Shown: positions 44,442-53,163 of the stretch, one piece after another
Layout of the letters: the number at the start of each line of letters is the position of its first letter
Position numbering within the stretch: position 1 is the stretch's first letter
NCBI RefSeq assembly: GCF_003892345.1
Contig: NZ_RRUE01000001.1
Span: 62,001-126,000 of the forward strand
Origin: Lautropia dentalis
GTDB lineage: Bacteria; Pseudomonadota; Gammaproteobacteria; Burkholderiales; Burkholderiaceae_E
DNA: 64,000 bases
Reading direction: 5' to 3'
Program-made: the position numbers and the translations under genes
Notes under the pieces: generated by a model
The model's input: the letters and a program-made list of their open reading frames with translations, nothing else
The model's database searches: none
What the model was told of the DNA's origin: nothing

Positions 44442-45515
44442 ATGAACGCCACGGTATCGACTGATGATCTGCGTATTCTGTCCCTGGCCGAGCTGGTCAC
44501 GCCGGCGCATCTGATTGGCGAGTTTCCGGTACGCGAGGAGGTGGGGCAGACGGTGGCGAAGGCGCGCCAGACCATCCACCGCATTCTGCATGGCATGGAT
44601 GACCGGCTGCTGTTGGTGATCGGCCCCTGTTCCATTCACGATCCGGTGGCGGCGCGCGATTATGCGACGCGGCTGATGGAGCAGCGCCGGCGTTTTGCCG
44701 ACCGGCTGGAGATCGTGATGCGGGTGTATTTCGAGAAGCCGCGCACGACGGTGGGCTGGAAGGGGCTGATCAACGACCCGAAGCTCGATGGCAGTTTCGA
44801 CATCAACGAGGGGCTGCGGGTGGCGCGCGGGCTGCTGCTGGACATCAATGCGATGGGCATGCCGGCGGGTACCGAGTTTCTCGACATGATCACGCCGCAG
44901 TACATTGCCGACCTGATTTCGTGGGGAGCCATTGGCGCACGCACGACGGAGTCGCAGGTGCACCGGGAACTGGCCTCGGGGCTGTCGTGCCCGGTGGGCT
45001 TCAAGAATGGCACGGACGGCAATGTGCGGATTGCACTGGATGCGATCAAGGCGTCGTCGCAGCCGCACCATTTCCTGTCGGTGACGAAAGGGGGCAATAC
45101 GGCCATCGTGTCGACGGCGGGCAATGAGGACTGCCACATCATCCTGCGCGGCGGCAGGACACCCAACTACGACCGCGAGAGTGTGCTGGCGGCCTGCCGC
45201 GAGGCGGGCAACGCGGCACTGGCCTGCCGGCTGATGATCGACTGCTCGCACGGCAACAGCCAGAAAAAGCCGGAGAACCAGCTGCCGGTGGCACGCGACG
45301 TGGCGGGCCAGCTGGCCGATGGCGACAGCCGGATTTTTGGTGTGATGGTGGAGAGCAACATCGTGGGCGGCCGGGAGGATCTGGTGGCCGGTCGAACGCC
45401 CACTTACGGGCGCAGCATCACCGACGGTTGTCTGGACTGGGACAGCAGCGTGGAGGCGCTGGAGGCACTGGCCGAGGGCGTGACCGAGCGGCGGCTGGCG
45501 CTGGGCCGGGGGTAG
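44442..45515 (+). CDS. aroG: 3-deoxy-7-phosphoheptulonate synthase (DAHP synthase, type I)
   Basis: First step of the shikimate pathway: PEP plus erythrose-4-phosphate to DAHP. 357 aa, normal length. Conserved segments: LLVIGPCSIHDP, RVYFEKPRTTVGWKGLINDP, GARTTESQVHRELASGLSCPVGFKNGT, TAGNEDCHIILRGG, MIDCSHGNSQKKP and IVGGREDLVAGR, which contain the PEP, phosphate and metal ligands (including the Cys of GPCS and the His of CSHGN). The N-terminal extension needed for feedback inhibition by an aromatic amino acid is present (about 1-50), but which one cannot be told. GAGGAG lies ahead of the ATG. Expression is probably set by the leader/attenuator directly upstream. Confidence 0.95.
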   Translation: MNATVSTDDLRILSLAELVTPAHLIGEFPVREEVGQTVAKARQTIHRILHGMDDRLLLVIGPCSIHDPVAARDYATRLMEQRRRFADRLEIVMRVYFEKPRTTVGWKGLINDPKLDGSFDINEGLRVARGLLLDINAMGMPAGTEFLDMITPQYIADLISWGAIGARTTESQVHRELASGLSCPVGFKNGTDGNVRIALDAIKASSQPHHFLSVTKGGNTAIVSTAGNEDCHIILRGGRTPNYDRESVLAACREAGNAALACRLMIDCSHGNSQKKPENQLPVARDVAGQLADGDSRIFGVMVESNIVGGREDLVAGRTPTYGRSITDGCLDWDSSVEALEALAEGVTERRLALGRG

Positions 45516-45667
45516 GCCGGGCGCTGCAAGGAAGTCTGGCAACAGGCGGTATCCGTCGGTCCCCTGCGGCTGCTCGGCCGTCAGCCGGGGCGCGGCCGGC
45601 AATACGCAGGGCGAGGGGCTGGGGCAGTATGGGCCTTTTCTCTGCGTATTGTGAGCGGGTCGGGCGG

Positions 45668-46237
45668 ATGAACCAGATTCAGGAAGCGGGGGCGGTTGCC
45701 CCGAAGTCGGTGGAAGAGGCGCTGCAGGGACGGCGACTGAAGCTGTTGGGTTCCGGGGCTGCGCATGCGGCCGACCTGCAGCAGCTGCTGGCACGCACGG
45801 CGCTGTTTTCCGGGCTGGGGCGCAAGGAATCGCTGCTGCTGGGGGCGGTGATGCACGTGTATGAGGCCCATGCAGGGCAGACGCTGATCACCGAGGGAGA
45901 TTCGGGCGACTACATGATGCTGCTGATGCGTGGCTCGGTGGACGTGGTGCGCCGCAATGGCCACAACTTCCCGGTACGCATTGCGATGGCCAAGCCCGGC
46001 CAGACGCTGGGCGAGATGTCGATGGTGGACGGCCAGGTGCGGTTTGCGTCGTGCGTGGCGCAGACGGAGTGCCGGGTGGCGGTGCTGAGTCGCTCCGCAC
46101 TGCTGGCACTGCTCAAGCGCGAGCCGGTGCTGGGCAACAAGGTGCTGCTGAAGCTGGTGAGCCTGCTGTCGGACCGGCTGCGCGAGACGAGCGCGCAGCT
46201 GGTCAACTGCGTGGGGACGCGGCCGGGCTGCGTCTGA
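45668..46237 (+). CDS. Cyclic-nucleotide-binding domain protein (Crp-type sensor domain without HTH)
   Basis: 189 aa. A single cNMP-binding beta-roll (about 45-165): LFSGLGRKESLLLGAVMHVYEAHAGQTLITEGDSGDYMMLLMRGSVDVV, then GQTLGEMSMVDGQVRFASCVA. The phosphate-binding cassette GEMSMVDGQVRFA lacks the canonical Arg-Thr/Ser-Ala, so nucleotide binding is uncertain. There is no helix-turn-helix after the sensor domain, so it is not a transcription factor of the Crp type by itself; it may modulate a partner. The frame is open well into aroG; ATG 45668 (MNQIQEAG) is preferred, with ATG 45629 possible; neither has a strong RBS. Confidence 0.8.
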   Translation: MNQIQEAGAVAPKSVEEALQGRRLKLLGSGAAHAADLQQLLARTALFSGLGRKESLLLGAVMHVYEAHAGQTLITEGDSGDYMMLLMRGSVDVVRRNGHNFPVRIAMAKPGQTLGEMSMVDGQVRFASCVAQTECRVAVLSRSALLALLKREPVLGNKVLLKLVSLLSDRLRETSAQLVNCVGTRPGCV

Positions 46238-46379
46238 GGTACCGTGGCCGGCCTGCTGCCGGCAGCATGGCTAGTCTCTGCTTCCGCCCGGCCCGATATG
46301 CTCGTGCTGAGGGGGCGTTTGCCCAGCCGGGCGTTCCGATGCCCGGGGGCATCTGGCCGGCCGGACGTTCCGGTACGAC

Positions 46380-47180
46380 TCAGCGCAGTTCGATGGTGCC
46401 GCTGGCGGTGAGGGTGATGGTGGTGTCACCGCCCTGGTCGGCCAGGCTGGGCATGCTGCCCTCGTCCCTGGCCATGCGCGGGGCGGCGGCAAAAGCCACC
46501 ACGCCGTCGTTGTTGCCTTCGCTGTGGTGGCTGGTGCCCAGTTTAATTTGTTTGATTTCGTAACTCTTGTAGCCGAAAGCCTCGGCGGTGGCCGCGGCGC
46601 GGGCACGGAAGGCGTCCACGGCTTCCTTGATCAGGCGGTTTTCTTCGGCGCGGCGGCGGGGCGTGCTGAGCTGGTAGGTGACGCCGTCGAGCTGCAGGCT
46701 GCTGGCCAGCTGGCCGGCCAGTCGGGCCACGGCGGCGGTATCGGTGCCTTCGAGGGTGAGGTTGCCACGGACCTGCCAGCCGTCACGCTTGCCATTCTGC
46801 GTCCATTCCGGGCTGGTGTTGATGCCGCTGGCCCAGGCGCGTACGCCGGGGCTGCCCTTGGCCCTGTCGAGGGCGGCGTTGATGGCTTCGATGACCTGGG
46901 TGTTCAGGGTTTCGAGATTCTTGCCGCTGCTTTCCTTGACGAGCTGCACGCGCATTTCGTCGTTGGGCACACGCTGGCTGGCCGAGGCTTCGAGATCGAC
47001 GCTGGGGCCGGCCGCCCAGGCGGCGGTGCTGCCGGCGGCGATCAGGCCGGCCACGAGGCGGGCCGCCTGCGTGCGGAGTGTGGGGGTGTGGGCGGCGCGG
47101 CCATGGGCCGTGCGCGGCAGCGTGAGGCGGGTGTGGTGGGCGGTGGCCGTCTGGCGGGATGCGTGGTGGTTCGAAGCCAT
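46380..47180 (-). CDS. SIMPL-domain (DUF541) periplasmic protein
   Basis: 266 aa. Starts MASNHHASRQ with AGGGAA upstream; signal peptide after a long basic n-region (hydrophobic core RLVAGLIAAGSTAAWA, about 40-58). The mature part is the SIMPL/DUF541 fold (VDLEASASQRVPNDEMRVQLVKESSGKNLETLNTQVIEAINAALDRAK, ..., LIKEAVDAFRARAAATAEAFGYKSYEIKQIKLG). Members such as YggE and BP26 are periplasmic or outer-membrane proteins linked to stress tolerance; the molecular role is unknown. Its 5' region holds a ~44-bp tandem repeat array. Converges on the cyclic-nucleotide-binding gene; a small hairpin (46338-46353, GATGCC/GGCATC) lies between. Confidence 0.88.
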   Translation of the reverse strand: MASNHHASRQTATAHHTRLTLPRTAHGRAAHTPTLRTQAARLVAGLIAAGSTAAWAAGPSVDLEASASQRVPNDEMRVQLVKESSGKNLETLNTQVIEAINAALDRAKGSPGVRAWASGINTSPEWTQNGKRDGWQVRGNLTLEGTDTAAVARLAGQLASSLQLDGVTYQLSTPRRRAEENRLIKEAVDAFRARAAATAEAFGYKSYEIKQIKLGTSHHSEGNNDGVVAFAAAPRMARDEGSMPSLADQGGDTTITLTASGTIELR

Positions 47181-47262
47181 GGTGAGTTCCCTGATGGAAA
47201 GGGGGGAAACGTTGGGCAGGTGGTATGTGTACGACCTGCCCCGACAGGCACTAACGTACGAG
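47181..47262. other. Upstream leader of the SIMPL gene
   Basis: Presumed 5' UTR or promoter region of the minus-strand gene; it holds a half-unit of the tandem repeat (near 47236) and no other recognisable signal. Confidence 0.35.
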
Positions 47263-47475
47263 CTGCCCCGGAGGGATACAGGGGCGATGGTGTGAATGGC
47301 GACTGTCTGCCTCAGAGGGATATACAGGCGATGGTATGAATGGCGGCCGTCTGCCCCGGAGGGATACAGGCGATGGTGTGACGGGACGGCTGTCTGCTCC
47401 GGAGGGATACAGGCGATGGTGTGACGGGAGGCTGCCTGTTCCGGAGGCATACAGGCGATGCGGCGAATGGTGTCC
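47263..47475 (+). repeat. Minisatellite, five copies of a 42-44-bp unit
   Basis: Units start at 47263, 47307, 47351, 47394 and 47436. Core of each: CTGCCCCGGAGGGATACAGG then CGATGGTGTGA. The last copy is the most diverged. The array occupies most of the space between the histidine kinase gene and the SIMPL gene, upstream of the latter. Not in a plausible coding frame. Confidence 0.85.
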
Positions 47476-47511
47476 ATCCCTCATGGGGCGGTCTTGCCTG
47501 GGCGCCGGCGA

Positions 47512-48948
47512 TCAGCGCCGGGCCGCGGGTGTCTGGCGCGGCAGGCGGATTTCGGCGATGAGGCCGCCGTCGGGGGCGTTGTCGAGGTAGACATCACCCT
47601 GGTGCCAGCGGGCGATGTTGCGGGTGATGGCCATGCCGATGCCGGAGCCGCCGCTGTTGCGGTTGCGGGAGGGTTCCAGCCGCACGAAGGGTTCGAAGAC
47701 GCGCTCGCGGTCGGCCTCGGGGATGCCGGGGCCGTGGTCGCGGATGAAGATGCGCAGCTGGCGCGGGCTGTCGACCACGCTCATTTCCACCCGGTTGCCG
47801 TAGCGGATGCCGTTGGAGATGAGGTTGTTGATGGCGCGCTTGAGCATGGCGGGTTCGGTGGGGTAGGCGGCGTTGGCCTGGCCGGCCAGCTTGATGGGGG
47901 TGCCGGTGTCACCCCAGTCGGTGATGATGCTCTCGAGCAGGGCGTTGATGTCGACGGGGTAGCGTTCGCGCGATTTGCCCAGTTCGGCAAAGAGATCGAG
48001 CGACGAGCCGACCAGATCCTCCATTTCCTTCAGGTCGTGGATGAATTTGGCGCGCTGGGCCTCGGGCAGCAGTTCGGCACGCAGCCGCATGCGGGTGATG
48101 GGGGTGCGCAGGTCGTGCGAGATGGCGGCCAGCAGGCTGGAGCGCTCGATGATGTAGCGCCGGATGCGCTCCTGCGTCTCGTTGAAGCGGGCAATGAGGC
48201 GCTGCAGCTCGATGGGGCCGTGGGCGGGGATGATGACGGGGCGGTCACTGTCGCCGCCGGCCGGGTTCTTGCCGATGCGCTGGACGGCGCGATCGAGCTG
48301 GCGCAGCGAGCGGGTGATCATCCGGCCGATGAACAGCGACATGAGAAAGATGATGGCGGCCCAGATGAGCAGGCGCGGCAGCAGGGCCTCGACCTGGCTG
48401 AGCGGTTCCTGGGGCATGCGCACGAAGAAGGCCGCCGTGGAACCGTCTTCCAGTTCGATCTGGGCCACCACCGAGAAGGTGGCCGGCAGCAGGAAGTAGA
48501 AGCGCCGGGCGATCCAGTTCTCGAAGGCATTGGCGCTGGGGGGTTCGACTTCGTCGGGGGTCTGGGCGCGGGCGGCGCGGGTGATCTCCACCGTGGTGAG
48601 CAGTGGCGGATTCATTGCGTCGCGGATGTCGGCGGCAAAGTTCTTTTCGTACTCGTTGAGTTCGGCAAAGCCGCTCTCGATGTCGATGGGCTGGTTGCCG
48701 AGCTGGATGCGAAAGTCGCTCTTGGCGCCCAGTTCGGTGACGACGGCATTGCGTGCCCCGGGCGGGATGCGGTTGATGAGGCTGGCCGTGCGGGCGATGC
48801 GGCTGGCCATCTGTTCGGCGTTGAGCCGGTAGATGGAACTGCCCCGGTCGAAGAAGTTGAGCAGCTGGCTGGCCGCCTGCGACAGCAGCAGCGAGGCCGC
48901 CAGTACCAGCACCATGCGGCCGTAGAGGGAGCCGGGCAGGAGCTTCAT
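47512..48948 (-). CDS. Sensor histidine kinase, EnvZ-like
   Basis: 478 aa. Inner-membrane two-TM kinase: TM1 about 11-32 (MVLVLAASLLLSQAASQLL), periplasmic domain about 33-180, TM2 about 185-205 (LLIWAAIIFLMSLFIG), HAMP about 205-260, phospho-acceptor H278 in AAISHDLRTPITRMRLRAE, and an ATPase domain with N box AINNLISNGIRYG, G1 DHGPGIP, and G2 SGGSGIGMAI. The H-box context is that of the EnvZ/RstB class. Partner is the OmpR-type regulator 222 bp upstream in the same direction. Start at ATG 48948 (MKLLPGSLYG); a longer in-frame reading upstream has no homology. The signal sensed is unknown. Confidence 0.93.
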   Translation of the reverse strand: MKLLPGSLYGRMVLVLAASLLLSQAASQLLNFFDRGSSIYRLNAEQMASRIARTASLINRIPPGARNAVVTELGAKSDFRIQLGNQPIDIESGFAELNEYEKNFAADIRDAMNPPLLTTVEITRAARAQTPDEVEPPSANAFENWIARRFYFLLPATFSVVAQIELEDGSTAAFFVRMPQEPLSQVEALLPRLLIWAAIIFLMSLFIGRMITRSLRQLDRAVQRIGKNPAGGDSDRPVIIPAHGPIELQRLIARFNETQERIRRYIIERSSLLAAISHDLRTPITRMRLRAELLPEAQRAKFIHDLKEMEDLVGSSLDLFAELGKSRERYPVDINALLESIITDWGDTGTPIKLAGQANAAYPTEPAMLKRAINNLISNGIRYGNRVEMSVVDSPRQLRIFIRDHGPGIPEADRERVFEPFVRLEPSRNRNSGGSGIGMAITRNIARWHQGDVYLDNAPDGGLIAEIRLPRQTPAARR

Positions 48949-49170
48949 GGCAGGCCGGGGAAGCCAGATGCCGTGTGACGGGCGTATGTGTTGCAGCGCA
49001 GGCGGGGGCACGTCGCCTGGCTGACCGCCACCGCATGACGAGCTGACGCAGTGCAGCACCCGGGGGGTCTGCGACCGCCGAAAACCATGCTGCAGGTCCG
49101 TGTGGTGCGGTGGGCGGGCGCAGCAGGGCAACGCCCGGTGGTCTGGCGGGCGTGCCGGGGTGGCGGGAGG

Positions 49171-49917
49171 TCAGGCCACGCGCTCGACATGGGCCGCGAG
49201 GATGTAGCCCTCGTTGCGGATGGTCTTGATGATGCGCGGTTCGCGGGCGTCGTCGTTGAGGCGGTTGCGCAGCCGGCTGATCTGCACGTCGATGCTGCGG
49301 TCGAACGGCGTGGCTTCACGCCCCAGCGTGAGGTCCATGAGCTGGTTGCGGTCGAGCACGCGGTTGGGATGCTGGATGAGTACCGACAGCAGCCGGTATT
49401 CGGCCCCGGAGAGCGGCACGATGACGTTGTCGGGCGAGATGAGGTGGCGGGCGCCGGAATCGAGCGTCCAGCCGGCAAAGCGCACCTGCTGGGCGTCGCC
49501 GAGGCTGGGTGGCAGGGTGCGGGTGCGCCGCAGCACGCCCTTGATGCGGGCCAGCAGCTCGCGCGGGCTGAAGGGCTTGCCGAGGTAGTCGTCGGCACCC
49601 ATTTCGATGCCGATGATGCGGTCGACCTCGTCGGCCCGGGCGGTGAGCATGATGACCGGCACGTTCGAACGCGAACGCAGCTCACGGCAGACGGTGAGGC
49701 CGTCCTCGCCCGGCATCATGACATCGAGGATGATGATGTCGGGGCGCGATTCGTCGAAGAGCTGGCGCATTTCGGTGGCGTCGCGGGCGACGCTGACCTT
49801 GATGCCGTTCTGGCTGAGGTACTCGGCCAGCAGGGTACGGATTTCCGCGTCATCGTCGACGACGAGGACGTGATCGGGCGTTTCCTGGTTTGTCTGTTGG
49901 GTATCCATGTATTCCAT
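49171..49917 (-). CDS. OmpR-family response regulator
   Basis: 248 aa. Receiver domain (about 12-128): acidic pocket DDDAE, phosphorylation site D65 in IIILDVMMPGEDG, conserved Thr in VIMLTARAD, and Lys in DDYLGKPFSP. The winged-helix C-terminal domain (about 150-245) includes GAEYRLLSVLIQHPNRVLDRNQLMDL and the RSIDVQISRLRNRL recognition region of the OmpR/PhoB class, followed by IIKTIRNEGYIL. ATG 49917 or 49908; both have a weak RBS. A pair of GTAAAG direct repeats spaced 11 bp lies about 300 bp upstream and could be an autoregulatory site. Pairs with the histidine kinase downstream. Confidence 0.93.
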   Translation of the reverse strand: MEYMDTQQTNQETPDHVLVVDDDAEIRTLLAEYLSQNGIKVSVARDATEMRQLFDESRPDIIILDVMMPGEDGLTVCRELRSRSNVPVIMLTARADEVDRIIGIEMGADDYLGKPFSPRELLARIKGVLRRTRTLPPSLGDAQQVRFAGWTLDSGARHLISPDNVIVPLSGAEYRLLSVLIQHPNRVLDRNQLMDLTLGREATPFDRSIDVQISRLRNRLNDDAREPRIIKTIRNEGYILAAHVERVA

Positions 49918-50169
49918 GAACTCCAGCGGATCGAAAGGGAGAGGCTCCGGCGGGGCCGGATGCGACCGGACCATGGGAGCGCAGGGCTGCAGGACCATCG
50001 GTCCATGGAACCTCGGGGTCACATGACCACAGGGTTACATGGCTGTGACACCGCGGAGCCACATGATCGCGAGACCACGGGACTCGAGACTCGGGACCAC
50101 GGCACTAAGGCACCATGAGGCCACGGGAGCACAGGTCCGGCCATCTACCCCAGTTGGGGCTGCTTTCCC

Positions 50170-50226
50170 AATATTAAACCCCCGACTGGCGCGATTGGCG
50201 GCCAGATGTGTAAAGCTGGGGTAAAG
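50170..50226 (-). promoter_or_regulatory. Candidate response-regulator binding site and promoter of the regulator gene
   Basis: GTAAAG occurs at 50210-50215 and again at 50221-50226, exactly one helical turn apart. OmpR-class regulators bind such tandem half-sites. Read on the minus strand they precede TAATAT (about 50171-50177), a possible -10 box with no good -35, as in activator-dependent promoters. The binding protein is inferred. Confidence 0.4.
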
Positions 50227-50417
50227 GAGGGGGCAAGGCGGGGTGCAAAGGCGAGGACTCGACGGGGATTCGGCGGGATAAAGAGGAGCGGCAGCGCGGG
50301 CAGGGATGGGGGCAGTGGCGCACACAGGGGGGCTTCCCACCGGACGATGGATGACTGGAGGCAGCAATCATGCCGGGGCTGGCTGGCCGAAGCCCTGCTT
50401 GTCCGGGACACGAACAC

Positions 50418-50447
50418 AGTGACAGGGCATCGATAGTGACAGGGCAT
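50418..50447 (+). repeat. 13-bp tandem repeat AGTGACAGGGCAT
   Basis: Two perfect copies at 50418-50430 and 50435-50447, 17 bp apart. Could be a regulator-binding pair or chance duplication in a repeat-rich spacer. Confidence 0.6.
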
Positions 50448-50530
50448 TGGAACAGATGGGGGCCGCGACGCGCACTAAGCATCCACTAAGTTACCAAATG
50501 CAAAATATGCTTCCTGCCTGAGCCTGATCA

Positions 50531-50563
50531 AAAAGCAGGCCCGATGTGAGGCCGGGCCTTTTT
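50531..50563. terminator. Bidirectional intrinsic terminator in the spacer between divergent genes
   Basis: AGGCCCG (50537-50543) pairs with CGGGCCT (50553-50559), followed by TTTTT; preceded by AAAA on the other side. Terminators are not expected between divergent promoters, so a short RNA gene may end here. Confidence 0.65.
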
Positions 50564-50826
50564 GAGTCAGGGGCGCGCGATCCTGTACCATCGTGGCAGT
50601 GTTCTGACCAGTACCTGTGGTGAGTTTTGCCACGCGGGTACGTTGCGGGTCGGAGGGGGCGGCGGTTTCGTCGGCCCGGAATGTCGCGTGCCGGCCGGAT
50701 GGGGCAAGCTGCCCGTAATTGGGCAAGCTGCCTGCCATCCCGGTTCCGGCGCCTGGAGGCTGCTCCCGCCGGGGGTGTGTCCTGAATCGATGCAGATGGA
50801 GCGATCCTGTTCCATCGGGTATTTTC

Positions 50827-51480
50827 ATGAGCTATCTGAAGCGGTTTTCTGTCACGGGCAGTGTCTGCCCATCTTCGCCTGTCTTTGGCCAGCGTGCTGC
50901 ACACGAAGTGCGGCGTCTGTCGGCCGGTTTCGATCAGGTGGTGCTGGCCGGTATCGGGAGCGGGGTGGTGGCATCCCGCGTGCTGCAGCTTCTTCCGGAT
51001 ACCCTGTTCTTCGAGATCGAGTCCGGGTTCGCCCACCACTTTCAGGCCCAGCATCCGTCGGCCCGGGTGATCGCCGATGGTGTCGAGAAACTGTACGATC
51101 ATTTTCCCGAACTGCGGGAGAAGCGGGTGCTGCTGGCCTCGTTCATCCCCACGGCCGGTCTGTTCTACTCCGACGATATTGCCGACTTCTTCACCCATCT
51201 CTGTCAGAACGGCGGGTATGTGATGCAGATGCGTTACCTGCCGCACCGCATGAGCGCCCGCTTCTTCGACGGCATGCGCGACCGGGGCGTGGAGAACGAG
51301 CGGCTCTTCACGGTGGCGCGCAATCTGCCGCCGGTTTCCATGTTCGGCATGCATGCCAGGGTAGTGCGGCGCGCCAGTGTGCCAGCTGGCGCCCGTGGCA
51401 AGGCAGCGGCCAGGTCACACGCCAGTGCTCCGGCCGAAGAAGAGGTGCTGGCGGCCCGCACGCTTACGTCTTCAGTCTGA
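50827..51480 (+). CDS. SAM-dependent methyltransferase (phospholipid N-methyltransferase-like)
   Basis: 217 aa. Starts MSYLKRFSVTGSVCPSSPVFGQRAAHEV. A Rossmann SAM-binding motif is visible (QVVLAGIGSGVVASRVL, about 38-54), followed by an acidic strand end (DTLFFEIESGFAHHF) and a later YVMQMRYLP strand. The opening, with a basic segment then S..F...A, resembles class I methyltransferases annotated as phospholipid N-methyltransferases or rRNA adenine dimethylase-like proteins; the substrate is not determined. The last ~35 residues are Ala/Arg/Ser-rich and low complexity. No clear RBS precedes ATG 50827. It converges on the lipoprotein gene downstream. Confidence 0.75.
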   Translation: MSYLKRFSVTGSVCPSSPVFGQRAAHEVRRLSAGFDQVVLAGIGSGVVASRVLQLLPDTLFFEIESGFAHHFQAQHPSARVIADGVEKLYDHFPELREKRVLLASFIPTAGLFYSDDIADFFTHLCQNGGYVMQMRYLPHRMSARFFDGMRDRGVENERLFTVARNLPPVSMFGMHARVVRRASVPAGARGKAAARSHASAPAEEEVLAARTLTSSV

Positions 51481-51645
51481 GGCGTTGGGCCAGGCCGGCG
51501 CAGTGCGGGCCTCGCGTTTCACTGCCCGGGTTCTGCGGTCAGGGTTCCGTGGCCTGCGTGCCGTAGCCGGAGGTCTCGCCACCGGCCTTGCGCGCTTGCC
51601 ACTGCTTCCACATCCGCGCCCGGATTCGCGCGCCCGCCACTGGCT

Positions 51646-53163
51646 TCACACACCCGCCAGAGGTGCGCCATTTTTGAGTAGCAGCACCCGCAGCTGGGCG
51701 TTGCCTGCCGGCGTGTTGCCCGCGGGGATGCTGCTCGCCGGGGCGGTGCCTGCCGACGTGTTGTTCCCGGGGATGCTGCCTGCCGACGTGTTACCCGCTG
51801 GGGTGCTGCCAGGCTGCGCCGTGTTTGCTGGCGAGGTGTCCGGCAGCAGGGCGCCGGGCTGCGCGACACCGGTCGGGCGCGCCTTGCGCACGTCCACCTG
51901 AATCTGCTGGGCCGGCAGCCCCTGCTGTTGCAGCCACTGACGGGTTGCCATCAGCCGGGCCTGGCCCAGAATGTCATTGTCCGCCGGGACCAGCAGATCG
52001 ATCTGGGCTGCATCGGCACGGCCGGCCTGCTGCCCGAGCTGCATCATCAGCGGGTGATGCGCGTCGAGCTGGGCGCTGTGCTGGCCAAAGGGCAGCGGCG
52101 TCCATGCGCTGCTGATGTGGGTTGCGCGGGTATTCACCGTGACGTGCCCTGGTGTGCGCTCGTCTGTTGTGGCAACAGGCGCAGCAGTGCCGGACGTGGC
52201 TGCGTTGGATGAGATTCTGCCGGATGAGGTTCTGCCCGATGGGGGCGTGCTTGACGTGACCGTGCCGGATGCAGCTGTGACGGATGCCGTGCGGCTGCCT
52301 GTGCCCCGTTCCCGGAGCAGGGCGCGGCGGACGTTTCTGGGGGGACGTGACGGACCGTCGTTGCCGGACAGCAGGGGGGCTGGCATGGCTCCGGCAGGTA
52401 CCGGGGCTGCGGCTGGCTGACCCATGGACGTGCGCAGGCCGGCTGCCTGGTTGAGCGCAGGATCGGCGACCACCCCGGCGCTGCGTTCCAGGGCCTGGCG
52501 CAGGGGCGTCTTCAGGATGACCCGGTTGCGTGCCTGCACGTGGGCTGCCCATGCCGGCGTGTTGCCGAGCTGTCGGGGCGGCGCGGCCTGTGCCTTTGGA
52601 TTGGGTGCGATGAACAGGGCATTCTCGCCATGGCGCAGCAGGATGCCCTTGTGCACGCCTTCCACGGCCAGCACGTTGCCAACGGCCTCGCAGCCGAGCA
52701 GGGCGCCGGCATCGTCGAAGCAGGCCAGATCGCTGGGGACGGGCTGTTCGAATTCGGCATAGGTGTGGCTGCCGTCGTCGAAGGCTGCCGTCAGACCAAT
52801 GGTGCCGACCTGATAGTTGAGATAGTAGGGCTCGCCGGCCGGGTCGGTCCGGCTGGTCTCCTGCACGGCTTCGGGTGTCAGCATGGCCTCGGGGATCTGC
52901 TGGGAGGGCAGTGTGGTGCAGGCAGGCAGCAGCACGGCCGCCATCAGGGCTGCAGCCAGAGGGCGGACGCCCCGGAGCGACGCGAAGGTGGACTGCATGC
53001 GGGGCATGGCGCGTGGTCCGGGGGTATGGGTGTTGTCGAGGGCGTCACTGGCGTGAGTGTCTGGCGCGTCGGCGCTGTGAAGGGCCTGGCTGTGGAGAAT
53101 CTGGCTGTCGAAGACCTGGCTTTGGGGGACCTGGCCGAGGGAGGAGAAGCGGGTGGAGACCAT
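51646..53163 (-). CDS. Putative lipoprotein with VirB9/TrbG-like and OmpA-like regions
   Basis: 505 aa. AGGAG stands 5 bases before ATG 53163, so the long form is likely made, although its lipoprotein signal (LAAALMAAVLLPAC, Cys near residue 82) then follows a 64-residue lead; internal ATGs at 53007 and 52998 would give an ordinary signal. The mature N-terminal half (about 110-210) resembles VirB9/TrbG: FDDGSHTYAEFEQPVP, LACFDDAGALL, GNVLAVEGVHKGILLRHGENALFIAP. A Ser/Thr-rich linker follows, then an OmpA-like segment (about 350-430, ending ARLMATRQWLQQQGLPAQQI), and a tail of degenerate NTSAG/TPAGN repeats. No other conjugation or pilus genes are present, so its context is unexplained. Domain calls are tentative. 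Confidence 0.65.
   Translation of the reverse strand: MVSTRFSSLGQVPQSQVFDSQILHSQALHSADAPDTHASDALDNTHTPGPRAMPRMQSTFASLRGVRPLAAALMAAVLLPACTTLPSQQIPEAMLTPEAVQETSRTDPAGEPYYLNYQVGTIGLTAAFDDGSHTYAEFEQPVPSDLACFDDAGALLGCEAVGNVLAVEGVHKGILLRHGENALFIAPNPKAQAAPPRQLGNTPAWAAHVQARNRVILKTPLRQALERSAGVVADPALNQAAGLRTSMGQPAAAPVPAGAMPAPLLSGNDGPSRPPRNVRRALLRERGTGSRTASVTAASGTVTSSTPPSGRTSSGRISSNAATSGTAAPVATTDERTPGHVTVNTRATHISSAWTPLPFGQHSAQLDAHHPLMMQLGQQAGRADAAQIDLLVPADNDILGQARLMATRQWLQQQGLPAQQIQVDVRKARPTGVAQPGALLPDTSPANTAQPGSTPAGNTSAGSIPGNNTSAGTAPASSIPAGNTPAGNAQLRVLLLKNGAPLAGV

Larger units (their letters stand above)
49918..50826. other. Long divergent intergenic region (909 bp)
   Basis: No protein gene is supported. 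From 49918 to about 50140 it consists of degenerate short repeats around CCACATGACC and CCATGGAAC. It also contains the GTAAAG repeats (50210-50226), a 13-bp tandem repeat (50418-50447), and an intrinsic terminator (50531-50563) without an evident gene. The methyltransferase promoter must be in the last 250 bp. Confidence 0.6.
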
